From Tardiphaga sp. 709 (GTDB taxonomy: Bacteria > Pseudomonadota > Alphaproteobacteria > Rhizobiales > Xanthobacteraceae): a DNA stretch of 64,000 nt. This document shows, one piece after another, positions 8,507 through 17,106 of the stretch; the first letter of the stretch is position 1; every line of letters begins with the position of its first letter. The translations under genes and the position numbers were made by a program. Under the pieces are notes generated by a model. That model ran no database searches, had not been told where the DNA came from, and worked only from the letters and a program-made list of their open reading frames with translations. Where the stretch lies: NCBI RefSeq assembly GCF_032401055.1, contig NZ_CP135529.1, positions 5,640,501-5,704,500 on the forward strand, written 5' to 3'.

Positions 8507-9399
8507 CTAGCTCAGCTTCAATTCCTTCAGCACCTTTGCCACCTTCTCTTGCGCCGCATCCGTCAGCGGCTGCACCGGGCGCGGTGGCTTCGCATCAGTG
8601 ATCCCCATCTGCTCGGCTGCCGCATACATCACGCGCAGGCTGGAGAATTGCTTGAACAGATCCCACAGCGGCTGCATCGCGCCGTTAAGGCGGCGCGCTT
8701 CGTCGGCATTGCCGGCCTGCGCCGCGCGGGTGATGGCTAGACAGCTCTTTGGAAACAGGCCGGCCGCCACGCAATACCAGGCATCGCCGCCGGCGAGCAG
8801 CGTCTCCATCGAATTCCAGTCCCCGGCATAGCCGACCGAGAAACCTGATGGCACGGCGGCGCGCATCTGCTTCAGGTGATCTGCGGCGAGGCTGGCTTCG
8901 GGGAGGTGCCTTTCACCGCGACGACGCCGGGAATACGTGCGATGCGGCCGACGAGGTCGGGCGTGAACTTGAAATGCGTGGTGGCGAAATTGTCGTAGAT
9001 CACGATCGGCAATTTGCTTTCACCGGCCACCACCTTGAAGTGCTCGAAGACTTCATCCTCGGTGAGCGGCGTATAGGATACCGGCGCCAGCAGGCCTGCG
9101 GCAGCGCCGGCCGCCTTGGCATCGCGGGCGAGTTCGATCGTCTCGTCGGTGCGGAGCGCGCCGATGCCGACCAGCACGGGGACGCGGCCGTTCACCTCCG
9201 CCATGGTGGCTTCAGTGGCGCGGCGGCGCTCGTCACGGCTGAGAAACGGATACGATCCGGTACTGCCTAGGAGGCCAATGGAATCGACCTTGGCTGAGGC
9301 CAGCGGCGCCACCAGCCGCCGCAGCGCGGGGGTGTCGACACGGCCATTCGTATTCATCGGCGTGATCGGGAAAGCGGATAATCCCCTAGCGAAAGTCAT
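8507..9399 (-). pseudogene. Dihydrodipicolinate-synthase-family aldolase/lyase, frameshifted as read
   Basis: A DapA/NanA-type class I aldolase. The first part (ATG 9399, 175 codons) has the GSTGSYPFLS substrate loop, Tyr109 (VSYTPL) and the Schiff-base Lys163 (VVAVKG). The reading then runs into a stop; the C-terminal 120 residues continue in another frame (8507-8880). One extra G in the G4 run at 8900-8903 restores KGTSPEASLAADHLKQMRA and a normal length near 297 residues. All catalytic residues are intact, so a sequencing indel is likely. The pathway is unknown: dapA itself is usually encoded elsewhere, and such paralogues act on various 2-keto acids. Confidence 0.82.
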
Positions 9400-9664
9400 T
9401 GTCCTGTCCTCGCAATTGCCGTTCGGTCTTAGGGCAAAAGGGTGGCTGCGAAAACGTCCAGTTGGCGATGTTCTGGCTAGGCCAGTCGGCCGCGCGCCCG
9501 AACTTCTCCTAGGAGGATTTAGGTCAGCATTTCTGACCTTCTTAGCCGTTGCAGCCTCCCGCGATTGTCGTCTAGAACGACCTCAGGCTCCGGTCGGCAA
9601 CGAACCATCAAGGGTTTTCCTTGAGACTGGTTTTGGCCGAGGATGTGGGCCTGAAGGTGTGGCA

Positions 9665-9793
9665 ATGCTGATTCGCAGCGACATGGTTGGAGTTTCCGGG
9701 GGAGTGGCTGTTGCCGCTGGTCCCGACGCGATTCCGGCTGCGCTGCGCTCCAACCTCCTTCTTGGCGGGCTGCTTCTGCTTATCTGCCCCTGA
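9665..9793 (+). CDS. Candidate leucine-rich leader peptide of leuA
   Basis: A short open frame of 42 codons (ATG 9665; a second ATG at 9683 would give 36) ends with NLLLGGLLLLICP: seven Leu codons (CTC CTT CTT, CTG CTT CTG CTT) within nine codons at 9755-9781, then an Ile codon. It stops 106 bases before leuA. Leu-codon clusters in short frames before leucine biosynthesis genes are the hallmark of ribosome-mediated attenuation. The use of CTT, uncommon in this GC-rich genome, adds weight. The exact start is uncertain. Confidence 0.6.
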   Translation: MLIRSDMVGVSGGVAVAAGPDAIPAALRSNLLLGGLLLLICP

Positions 9794-9871
9794 GCGCCGT
9801 CTGGGCCGTTTGGCCTGGGTACTCAGGGGATCATGACATTCAGAACCATCAGCTCCCTCTGGCGCCCAGAC
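9787..9871 (+). promoter_or_regulatory. leuA: Candidate attenuator RNA structures before leuA
   Basis: The bases CCCCTGAG (9787-9794), overlapping the leader stop codon, are exactly complementary to CTCAGGGG (9822-9829). GTCTGGGC (9799-9806), inside that loop, is complementary to GCCCAGAC (9864-9871). The two pairings interlock, so they could be alternative folds governed by ribosome position. No clear poly-T terminator was found, so the mechanism could be translational instead. Confidence 0.4.
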
Positions 9872-9899
9872 ACGTGCGCCCCGACCTAAGGAATATCTC

Positions 9900-11483
9900 A
9901 TGACTTCGACCACCCCGTCCGTTCAGGACAAGTCCGACAAGGACCGCGTCTTCATTTTCGACACCACCTTGCGCGACGGCGAGCAGTGCCCCGGCGCCAC
10001 CATGACCTTCGAGGAGAAGCTGGAAATCGCCGAGATGCTCGACGATATGGGCGTCGATATCATCGAAGCCGGTTTCCCGATCTCGTCGGAAGGCGATTTC
10101 GAAGCCGTCCACGAGATCGCCAAGCGCTCGAAGAAGTCGGTCATCGCCGGCCTCGGCCGCGTCAATCCGAAGGACATCGATCGCTGCGCCGAAGCGGTGA
10201 AGCCTGCCGGCGACCGCGCCCGCGTGCATATGGTGATCGCGACCTCGCCGCTGCATATGCGCGTCAAGCTGAACATGACCCCGGAGCAGGTGATCGACGC
10301 CTCGGTGGCCGGCGTCACCCGCGCGCGCAACATGGTCAGCAATGTCGAATGGTCGGCGGAAGACGCCACCCGCAGCGACATCGATTTCCTCTGCCGTATC
10401 ACCGAAGCCGTCATCAAGGCCGGCGCCACCACGGTGAATCTGCCGGACACCGTCGGCTACACCACGCCGGAGGAATACACCCGCATGTTCCGCGCCATCC
10501 GTGAGCGCGTGCCGAATTCCGATCAGGCGATCTTCTCGGTGCATTGCCATAACGATCTCGGCATGGCGGTGGCGAATACGCTCGCCGGTATCGACGGCGG
10601 TGCGCGTCAGATCGAGTGCACCATCAACGGCATCGGTGAGCGCGCTGGCAATGCCGCGCTGGAAGAAGTCGTGATGGCCATCAATGTGCGCAACGACAAA
10701 TTCCCGTACTGGAACAACATCGACCCGACCATGCTGACGCGGGCATCGAAGGTGGTCTCGGCAGCGACCTCATTCCCGGTGCAATACAACAAGGCGATCG
10801 TCGGCCGGAACGCCTTCGCCCATGAGAGCGGCATCCATCAGGATGGCGTGCTGAAGGACGCATCGACCTACGAGATCATGACGCCGGCCTCGGTCGGTCT
10901 GAAACAGTCGTCGATCGTGCTCGGCAAGCATTCCGGCCGTCACGCCTTCATCCATCGTCTGGAAGAGCTGGGTTACAAGCTGGGCAAGAACCAGATCGAG
11001 GACGCCTTCATCCGCATGAAGGCTTTGGCCGACCGCAAAAAAGATATCTATGACGAAGACATCGAGGCGCTGGTCGATCAGGAGATCGTGCAGGCCCATG
11101 ACCGCATCAAGCTGACCTCGCTGACGGTGATCGCCGGCACCCACGGTCCGCAGCGTGCCACAATGAAGCTGAATGTCGATGGTGTGACCAAGATCGAGGA
11201 AGCCGAGGGCAACGGCCCGGTCGACGCGGTGTTCAACTGCATCAAGGCGTTGGTGCCGCATGAAGCCAAGCTGGAACTGTATCAGGTCCATGCCGTGACC
11301 GAAGGCACCGATGCACAGGCAGAAGTGTCGGTGCGTCTGGCGCACGAAGGCCGCTCCATGACGTCGCGTGCGGCCGACCCTGACACGCTGGTTGCTTCGG
11401 CGAAGGCCTATCTGGGGGCGCTCAACAAGATCGTTATGAAGCGCGAGCGCGACATGCCGGTGCCGGTCGCTGCCGCGAGCTGA
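9900..11483 (+). CDS. leuA: 2-isopropylmalate synthase
   Basis: A 527-residue enzyme that condenses acetyl-CoA with 2-oxoisovalerate, the first committed step of leucine synthesis. The N-terminal TIM barrel has DTTLRDGEQCPGATM (residues 20-35, with metal-binding Asp) and the HCHNDLGMA motif that supplies the metal-binding His pair. HESGIHQDG follows, and the C-terminal regulatory domain (from about residue 390, HGPQRATMKL) binds leucine for feedback inhibition. Length is normal. AAGGA lies upstream of the ATG. A Leu-rich leader precedes it and an intrinsic terminator follows. Confidence 0.97.
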   Translation: MTSTTPSVQDKSDKDRVFIFDTTLRDGEQCPGATMTFEEKLEIAEMLDDMGVDIIEAGFPISSEGDFEAVHEIAKRSKKSVIAGLGRVNPKDIDRCAEAVKPAGDRARVHMVIATSPLHMRVKLNMTPEQVIDASVAGVTRARNMVSNVEWSAEDATRSDIDFLCRITEAVIKAGATTVNLPDTVGYTTPEEYTRMFRAIRERVPNSDQAIFSVHCHNDLGMAVANTLAGIDGGARQIECTINGIGERAGNAALEEVVMAINVRNDKFPYWNNIDPTMLTRASKVVSAATSFPVQYNKAIVGRNAFAHESGIHQDGVLKDASTYEIMTPASVGLKQSSIVLGKHSGRHAFIHRLEELGYKLGKNQIEDAFIRMKALADRKKDIYDEDIEALVDQEIVQAHDRIKLTSLTVIAGTHGPQRATMKLNVDGVTKIEEAEGNGPVDAVFNCIKALVPHEAKLELYQVHAVTEGTDAQAEVSVRLAHEGRSMTSRAADPDTLVASAKAYLGALNKIVMKRERDMPVPVAAAS

Positions 11484-11511
11484 GCGCTTCCCAAAACCTA
11501 TACGCGCAATG

Positions 11512-11541
11512 AAACGCGGTGTCGCAAGACGCCGCGTTTTT
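11512..11541 (+). terminator. Intrinsic terminator of leuA
   Basis: A 12-bp stem, AAACGCGGTGTC with GACGCCGCGTTT (one G-T pair), encloses a GCAA tetraloop and runs into TTTTT. Confidence 0.88.
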
Positions 11542-11679
11542 GCATTGCAGTAAAGCTTTTGCTGCTACCCCTGCGAAGGGAGCGATGGCGTTTGATTGCC
11601 GATGACGATAAAGCTCCCTGTGGCATCCAAGCGCAGCGACTTCTTAAAACAGCTCCGCGCGGCCAACAGGGAGAACATC

Positions 11680-12681
11680 ATGCGCAAGTTTATTTTGGCC
11701 GCAGCGTCGATCGCAGCGCTCGCGCTGGCCGGTCCGGCCTCCGCTCAATCGCCCATCGTCATCAAATTCAGCCATGTCGTCGCGCCGAACACGCCGAAGG
11801 GCCAGGGCGCGGAGAAGTTCAAGGAACTCGCCGAGAAATACACCAATGGCAAGGTGAAGGTTGAGGTCTATCCGAACTCGCAGCTCTACAAGGACAAGGA
11901 AGAGGTCGAGGCGCTGCAGCTCGGTGCCGTGCAGATGCTGGCGCCTTCGCTCGCCAAGTTCGGCCCGCTCGGTGTCAAGGAATTCGAGGTGTTCGACCTG
12001 CCTTACATCCTGCCGGACAAGGCGGCGCTGACCCGCATCACCACCGGGCCGATCGGCAAGGGCCTGCTGGCGAAGCTTGAGCCCAAGGGCATCAAGGGTC
12101 TCGCTTACTGGGACAACGGCTTCAAGATCATGACCTCGAACAAGCCGATGCATAAGGTCGCCGACTTCCAGGGCATGAAGCTGCGCATCCAGTCGTCGAA
12201 GGTGCTGGAAGCCCAGATGCGCGCGCTCGGCGCCATCCCGCAGGTGCTGGCCTTCTCGGAAGTGTATCAGGCGATGCAGACCGGCGTCGTCGACGGCAAC
12301 GAGAACACGCCGTCCAACGTCTATACCCAGAAGATGCACGAAGTGCAGAAGCACATAACGCTCTCGAACCACGGCTATATCGGCTACGCCGTGATCGTGA
12401 ACAAGAAGTTCTGGGACGGTCTGCCGGCCGACGTGAAGCCGCAGGTCGAGAAGGCGATGGATGATGCTACCGCCTACGCCAACGGCCTGTCGCAGAAGGA
12501 AAACGACGACGCCATCGTCGCGATGAAGAAGGCCGGTACCACCACCTTCTACGAGCTGAAGCCGGAAGAGCGCGCTGAATGGATGAAGGCGCTGGAGCCG
12601 GTAACCGCTGACATGGCGTCGCGCGTCGGCAAGGATCTGATTGCGGCGTTCCAGAAAGAAGCCAACGCGAAGACCAATTGA
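11680..12681 (+). CDS. dctP: TRAP transporter substrate-binding protein (DctP family)
   Basis: A 333-residue periplasmic protein. The ATG at 11680 follows AGGGAG and begins a signal peptide (MRKFIL, cleavage after ASAQ near residue 23). The mature part starts with IVIKFSHVVAPNTPKGQGAEKF, and the conserved Arg region (MKLRIQSSKVLEAQMRALGA) that clamps the carboxylate of the ligand is present, followed by NENTPSN. It feeds the DctQ-DctM membrane pair encoded next. DctP proteins bind C4-dicarboxylates or other organic acids; which one is not decidable. Confidence 0.93.
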   Translation: MRKFILAAASIAALALAGPASAQSPIVIKFSHVVAPNTPKGQGAEKFKELAEKYTNGKVKVEVYPNSQLYKDKEEVEALQLGAVQMLAPSLAKFGPLGVKEFEVFDLPYILPDKAALTRITTGPIGKGLLAKLEPKGIKGLAYWDNGFKIMTSNKPMHKVADFQGMKLRIQSSKVLEAQMRALGAIPQVLAFSEVYQAMQTGVVDGNENTPSNVYTQKMHEVQKHITLSNHGYIGYAVIVNKKFWDGLPADVKPQVEKAMDDATAYANGLSQKENDDAIVAMKKAGTTTFYELKPEERAEWMKALEPVTADMASRVGKDLIAAFQKEANAKTN

Positions 12682-12702
12682 GCACGGACGCACTCTCAAC
12701 GT

Positions 12703-12787
12703 CGTCATGCCCGGCCTTGTGCCGGGCATCCACGTCTTGAAGCGTACGGGGCAGACGTGGATGGCCGGGACAAGCCCGGCCATGACG
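12703..12787. repeat. Palindromic repeat of the CGTCATGCCCGGCC type
   Basis: A 35-base arm at 12703-12737 faces an imperfect inverted copy at 12753-12787 (CGTCATG...CCACGTCT against AGACGTGG...CATGACG). Each arm contains its own hairpin. Elements of this pattern are frequent in Bradyrhizobium-group genomes. Here it sits inside the TRAP operon between dctP and dctQ, where it could stabilise the dctP part of the message. Confidence 0.88.
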
Positions 12788-12812
12788 GAATGTGGGGAAG
12801 GGGACAAATCTC

Positions 12813-13424
12813 GTGCGGCTCTTGTTACGCATCCTCGATCGTCTCGAGGAAACCCTGATCGCGACGCTGATCGGCGCCGCGACGGTCGTGATCTTCGTTG
12901 CCGTGGCGCATCGCTACACCACCGATTTCGTGGTGTCGTATCGCAATCTGCCCGGCGCGATGGCCGCCTATAAGTTTCTCGCCAGCATCCATCTGTCCTG
13001 GGCGCAGGAACTTTGCATCTACATGTTCGTGTGGATGGCGAAGTTCGGCGCGGCTTACGGCGTGCGCACCGGCATCCATGTCGGCGTCGATGTGCTGGTG
13101 CTGCAACTGCCGCCGAAATGGCGCAAGGGCACCATCCTGTTCGGGCTTCTCTGCGGCGCGCTGTTCACCGGCATCATCGGCACCATGGGCGCGAGCTTCG
13201 TGATGGGTCTGTCGCAGACCGACCAGACATCGCCCGATCTCGAGCTGCCGAGTTGGATCGTCTATCTCTGCATTCCGCTCGGCTCCTATCTGATGTGCTT
13301 CCGCTTCCTGCAGGTCGCCTACAGCTATTTCCGCTTCGACGATCTGCCGCATCATGATCACACCCATGTGGAGGGCATCGACGTCGACACGGCGGTTGGT
13401 CCGACGCCGGAGGGCGCCCGATGA
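12813..13424 (+). CDS. dctQ: TRAP transporter small membrane subunit (DctQ family)
   Basis: A 203-residue inner-membrane protein with four hydrophobic segments (around 15-35, 65-90, 105-135 and 155-175) and the family-typical acidic-aromatic SWAQELCIYMFVWMAKFGAA stretch. The GTG at 12813 is preferred because GGGGAAGGGG lies 9-18 bases upstream; a GTG at 12792 overlaps that sequence. The C-terminal tail is His/Asp rich (HHDHTH). It overlaps the dctM start (ATGA at 13421-13424). Confidence 0.88.
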   Translation: MRLLLRILDRLEETLIATLIGAATVVIFVAVAHRYTTDFVVSYRNLPGAMAAYKFLASIHLSWAQELCIYMFVWMAKFGAAYGVRTGIHVGVDVLVLQLPPKWRKGTILFGLLCGALFTGIIGTMGASFVMGLSQTDQTSPDLELPSWIVYLCIPLGSYLMCFRFLQVAYSYFRFDDLPHHDHTHVEGIDVDTAVGPTPEGAR

Positions 13425-14746
13425 CCACGCTGTTCATTTTCGCACTGCTCATTGCGCTGATGCTCACCGGCATGCCGATCTCGATCGCACTCGGCCTGAC
13501 GGTACTCACCTTCCTGTTCTTCCTGACGCAGGTGCCGATCGAGGCGGTGGCGCTGAAGCTGTTCACCGGGATCGAGAATTTCGAGATCATGGCGATCCCG
13601 TTCTTCATCCTGGCCGGCAACTTCCTGACCCATGGCGGCGTCGCCAGACGCATGATCAATTTCGCGACCTCGATGGTCGGGCACTGGTATGGCGGTCTCG
13701 GTCTCGCCGGCGTGATGGCCTGCGCGCTGTTCGCGGCGATCTCCGGCTCGTCACCGGCGACAGTGATCGCGATCGGCTCGATCCTGCTGCCCGCCATGGT
13801 CGCGCAGGGCTTTCCGAAGCGGTTCGGCGCCGGCGTCATCACGACGTCGGGGGCATTGGGCATCCTGATCCCGCCGTCGATCGTGATGGTGATCTATGCG
13901 GTAGCGACCGGCGGCAGCGTCGCGCTCGGCCCCGATGGCGCGCGCGTCACCTCGGCGTCCGTCGGCCAGTTGTTCATCGCCGGCGTCATTCCCGGCCTGA
14001 TGCTGGCGACGCTGCTCGGCGCCACCACGGTATATCGCGCCTGGAAGTTCGATTATCCGCGGCTGCCGCGGGCGTCATGGGGCGAGCGCTTCAAGGCGTT
14101 CCGCGAGTGCATCTGGGGCCTGCTGCTGATCTTCCTCGTGCTCGGCGGTATCTATCGTGGCTGGTTCACGCCGACGGAAGCTGCGGCGGTTAGCGCCGTC
14201 TATGCCTTCATCATCGCGGTGTTCGTCTACAAGGACATGGGCCTGAAGGACGTGCCGCGGGTGCTGCTCGGCTCAGCCAGCATGAGCGCGATGATCCTCT
14301 ACATCATTACCAATGCGGTGCTGTTCTCGTTCCTGATGACGTCGGAACAGATTCCGCAGCAGCTCACCGCCTGGATCGTCGACATGGGCGTCAACTGGTG
14401 GACGTTCCTGATCTTCGTCAACATCCTGCTGCTGGTCGCCGGCAATGTGATGGAGGCGTCATCGATCGTGCTGATCACCGCGCCGATCCTGTTCCCGATC
14501 GCGGTCAAGCTCGGCGTGCATCCGGTGCATTTGGGCATCCTGATGGTGGTCAATATGGAGGTCGGCATGTGCCATCCTCCAGTGGGCCTCAATCTCTATG
14601 TCGCGTCGGGCATCGCCAAGATGGGCATCACGGAACTCACCATCGCGGTGTGGCCGTGGCTGCTGACCATGCTGATGTTCCTGGTTGCGGTGACCTTCAT
14701 CCCGGAGATCTCGCTATGGCTGCCGCGCGTTCTCGGGATGCTGTGA
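13421..14746 (+). CDS. dctM: TRAP transporter large membrane subunit (DctM family)
   Basis: A 441-residue polytopic protein, the ion-coupled transport channel of the TRAP system. It has the DctM hallmarks: N-terminal MPISIALGL, GGVARRMINFA, SGSSPATVIAIGSILLPAM and GALGILIPPSI, plus about 11-12 hydrophobic helices. It is last in the dctP-dctQ-dctM operon and translationally coupled to dctQ. Confidence 0.94.
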   Translation: MTTLFIFALLIALMLTGMPISIALGLTVLTFLFFLTQVPIEAVALKLFTGIENFEIMAIPFFILAGNFLTHGGVARRMINFATSMVGHWYGGLGLAGVMACALFAAISGSSPATVIAIGSILLPAMVAQGFPKRFGAGVITTSGALGILIPPSIVMVIYAVATGGSVALGPDGARVTSASVGQLFIAGVIPGLMLATLLGATTVYRAWKFDYPRLPRASWGERFKAFRECIWGLLLIFLVLGGIYRGWFTPTEAAAVSAVYAFIIAVFVYKDMGLKDVPRVLLGSASMSAMILYIITNAVLFSFLMTSEQIPQQLTAWIVDMGVNWWTFLIFVNILLLVAGNVMEASSIVLITAPILFPIAVKLGVHPVHLGILMVVNMEVGMCHPPVGLNLYVASGIAKMGITELTIAVWPWLLTMLMFLVAVTFIPEISLWLPRVLGML

Positions 14747-14862
14747 CGAAATTGCGGCTATAAATATTGCGACAACACATCGCGACACCACATGGCCAAA
14801 GCGTAAGTTGAACGCGCGGCAGCGCAGGATCATCTTCAGGTGACTTTCCAAAGGAGGTTGCC

Positions 14863-15516
14863 ATGAAGAAGATCTTGCTCGCCGGTGCCGCAGTTGCCGT
14901 GATCGCCGGTTCTACCGCGGTCTATGCCCAGCACCGTCCATGGATGCATCATCACGTCCGGATAAATCCGGAAGACCGCGCTGCCTTCGCCGATGCGCGC
15001 ATCGCTGCCGTGAAGGCCGGGCTCAAGCTGACGCCGGACCAGGAGAAGCTCTGGCCGGCGGTGGAGAGCGCGGTGCGCGATTTCGCCAAGCTGCGCATCG
15101 ACCGCGCCAATGCGCGCATGGAAGAGCGCAAGAACCGCGACGACGACGCGAAGCGGACCGACACCCCGGACAATCCGGTCGCCCGCCTGCAGCAGCGCGC
15201 CGGCGACATGGCCACTACGGCGGCCGCGCTGAAGAAGATCGCCGATGCCGCCGACCCGCTCTACAAGACCCTCGATGACGGGCAGAAGCGGCGACTGGCG
15301 GTACTGACCCATATGGACCACGGCTTCGGTGGCGGGGAGGGCGGCTGGCGTCACCACGGACCGCGACCCGGCTTCGAGCGCGGCAGCTTCGAGGGCGAGG
15401 GATTCGGCCCTCCCGGCGTCGACCGCCCACGTTTCGGCGATGACGGCGATCGCGGTCCCGGCGGCCCCGGCGACAGATTCGAGCGCAACCCCGCGCCGGG
15501 CGCCGAACGGCTCTGA
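14863..15516 (+). CDS. Spy/CpxP-like LTXXQ-motif periplasmic protein
   Basis: A 217-residue protein with signal peptide (MKKILLAGAAVAV..., cleavage after VYAQ near 24). The LTPDQ motif at about residues 46-50 (LKLTPDQEKLWPAVE) marks the LTXXQ/Spy family, alpha-helical periplasmic chaperones or metal-stress proteins. Residues 150-217 are an unusual low-complexity tail rich in Gly, Arg, Asp and Pro (GGGEGG, GDDGDRGPGG). AAAGGAGG precedes the ATG, giving a strong ribosome site. Function in this organism is not known. Confidence 0.82.
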   Translation: MKKILLAGAAVAVIAGSTAVYAQHRPWMHHHVRINPEDRAAFADARIAAVKAGLKLTPDQEKLWPAVESAVRDFAKLRIDRANARMEERKNRDDDAKRTDTPDNPVARLQQRAGDMATTAAALKKIADAADPLYKTLDDGQKRRLAVLTHMDHGFGGGEGGWRHHGPRPGFERGSFEGEGFGPPGVDRPRFGDDGDRGPGGPGDRFERNPAPGAERL

Positions 15517-15550
15517 TCCGGAGCAGTTTTCCACGGTCGCAATGACGAAG

Positions 15551-15577
15551 AAGCCGCTGAAATCCAGCGGCTTTTTC
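15551..15577 (+). terminator. Intrinsic terminator after the LTXXQ gene
   Basis: AGCCGCTG (15552-15559) pairs with CAGCGGCT (15565-15572) and is followed by a run of T. A second TTTTTCGCA...TGCGAAAAA hairpin follows at about 15572-15600. Confidence 0.85.
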
Positions 15578-15690
15578 GCATTTTTGCGATTGCGAAAAAC
15601 GGTGCAATTTTTGTGACAGCCGTCGCTGGACATCCCCGGATCGCTTTGCTAAACGACGCCGTCCCCACGGGGATATCCGGATCTGGATCC

Positions 15691-15766
15691 GGGCGCATAG
15701 CTCAGTTGGTAGAGCAGGTGACTCTTAATCACCGGGTCCTAGGTTCGAGCCCTAGTGCGCCCACCA
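15691..15766 (+). tRNA. tRNA-Lys (anticodon CTT)
   Basis: 76 bases fold as a cloverleaf: acceptor GGGCGCA/TGCGCCC (15691-15697 with 15756-15762), anticodon stem GGTGA/TCACC around loop CTCTTAA with anticodon CTT at 15724-15726, T-arm with GGTTCGAGCC, and an encoded CCA at 15764-15766. It reads AAG (Lys). Confidence 0.97.
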
Positions 15767-16150
15767 AAAAATCTCAACAAATCAGATTGTTAGAATTTCG
15801 GTGGTCAGTCGTTCCGACCGGACGTCGTACGTCATTCTGACTCGTCGCCGGTTTTTGTTCTTTCGCTGAGCCATCAGTCAGCCGGACGACCAAGCCACGA
15901 AGGCCCAAAACGTCGAAAACCCTTTGAGCCTCCTCGGCGCGCTGTAGCGACCGATCCTGTGATCCTTACGAATCCGAGCGAAAACACGGACCAGTTTTGC
16001 TACTGGTCCCGAGCCTCTGCGGGAGGTGGCCAGATGGAACCGCCGGGATGCGTGCACGTTCCTACATGTGGAGAAACAGCATTCTGGTGCCGTCGTGCGG
16101 CGCGCTTTGCATTCAAGTCCAGTCACGAAGTCGCAAATGGGAGTTTGTCG
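15767..16150. other. Stretch after tRNA-Lys with no recognised gene
   Basis: No convincing coding frame, integrase fragment or repeat of the tRNA 3' end was found here. The open frame from 15959 only becomes plausible at the ATG at 16151. Confidence 0.5.
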
Positions 16151-16426
16151 ATGCTCAGCGCCTACATCAACGAGAAAGATATCAGAACCGGTACTGTGAT
16201 TTCTGTCGTCGCCAGATCGGTCGCGCCGGGAGAAATTCTTGCGCTCGAATATCCAAACAAAAGTCGGGTGTCAGGTAAGGTGATCTCCGCTTCGCACAAC
16301 GAGCTCGAAATGGAGATCAATTCGGAGGCCTGGCGGCTGCGTCCACACGCTCCGAGCGACAGCACCATCCACAATGATCTGTCCGATAAGGATGCATCAT
16401 TCTGGACGGTCCAGGCGAAGCTCTAG
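16151..16426 (+). CDS. Small hypothetical protein
   Basis: A 91-residue soluble protein, not recognised. The ATG at 16151 has GGGAG 8 bases upstream. The sequence starts MLSAYINEKDIRTG and has a beta-rich middle (TVISVVARSVAPGEILALEYPNK is broken by polar turns) reminiscent of small barrel folds, and a polar C-terminus. It stands in the gene-poor stretch after tRNA-Lys. Confidence 0.45.
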   Translation: MLSAYINEKDIRTGTVISVVARSVAPGEILALEYPNKSRVSGKVISASHNELEMEINSEAWRLRPHAPSDSTIHNDLSDKDASFWTVQAKL

Positions 16427-16541
16427 ACTATTCGTCCTGGCCGGTTTTCGACCTCAATGGCCTGGTTGGAAATGGCAGCGGTCTGATTTGATGGCTGCCT
16501 AGGAATGGCCGTCCGTAGGGCCGCCTCAGTGGGCGGCTCTT

Positions 16542-16778
16542 TCATTTTGGCGACCTGGGGGCGGATCGATGGATCGTCTCGAAGCCCACGCGCGGTTCGT
16601 TCAGGATCTTCGCCAGTGGATCGTGTTTCGGCGGCGGCGGAGGGGGCGGCGTCGGTTTCTGCTGTTGTTCGACGACCATGGCACGCTCCGCATTGGCCGC
16701 GCGCGAACCGTGCTCTTCAACAAAGCCGATCCTGGGTTCGTCGAGCAGCTTGGACTGCCATGTTTTTGTGTTCGTCAT
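16542..16778 (-). CDS. Small hypothetical protein with duplicated EPRxGF motif
   Basis: A 78-residue protein, not recognised. It contains two copies of an L-x-EPR-[IV]-GF motif: LLDEPRIGFVEEH near residues 11-23 and ILNEPRVGFETIH near 58-70. A Gln-Lys and polyproline linker (seven Pro in a row) separates them. A decayed relative with a stop at codon 3 is found at 31607-31744, sharing about 88 bases including the region upstream of the start, so this is a small gene family of the lineage. Confidence 0.55.
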   Translation of the reverse strand: MTNTKTWQSKLLDEPRIGFVEEHGSRAANAERAMVVEQQQKPTPPPPPPPKHDPLAKILNEPRVGFETIHRSAPRSPK

Positions 16779-17052
16779 TCCGCCATTCTAGCCGATGACA
16801 TGCGTTCTGCAAAAGCCCGCGGGTGAGGGCGGGTGGGGATCGCACGCGCAACGCCGCCCGGAGCGGAGTATGATCGCCCCGGCGACGTTGGCTAAACACT
16901 GGGCCCTCAAATCCCCAGTTCAAATTGGTACGATGGACGTGGCTGAAAGGTTCAAGGGAGCCAAAGAAAAAAACGCCCGAGGGTATCGAGCGGGTTATGG
17001 CGGTCTGCGGTTCGGCCGTCGCCAGGCGTCGAAGGCCCTACCCATGAAATGA

Positions 17053-17080
17053 AAACCCGCCGAGTAGCGCCGGCGGGTCT
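17053..17080 (-). terminator. Candidate terminator hairpin
   Basis: ACCCGCCG (17055-17062) pairs with CGGCGGGT (17071-17078). Read on the minus strand the stem is followed by TTTTCATTTC, so it fits the minus-strand gene ending at 17107. Confidence 0.6.
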
Positions 17081-17106
17081 CTTCTACTTACTGGCGATAT
17101 GGCTCG

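Noticed and set aside
9116-9664. Long + strand frame upstream of leuA (225 codons in total)
   Set aside because: Most of it is antisense to the DapA-like gene. Only its last 42 codons make sense, as a leader peptide.
16795-17052. 85-codon + frame before the hairpin at 17053
   Set aside because: It begins antisense to other sequence, has no convincing start or motif, and the hairpin fits the minus-strand gene better.
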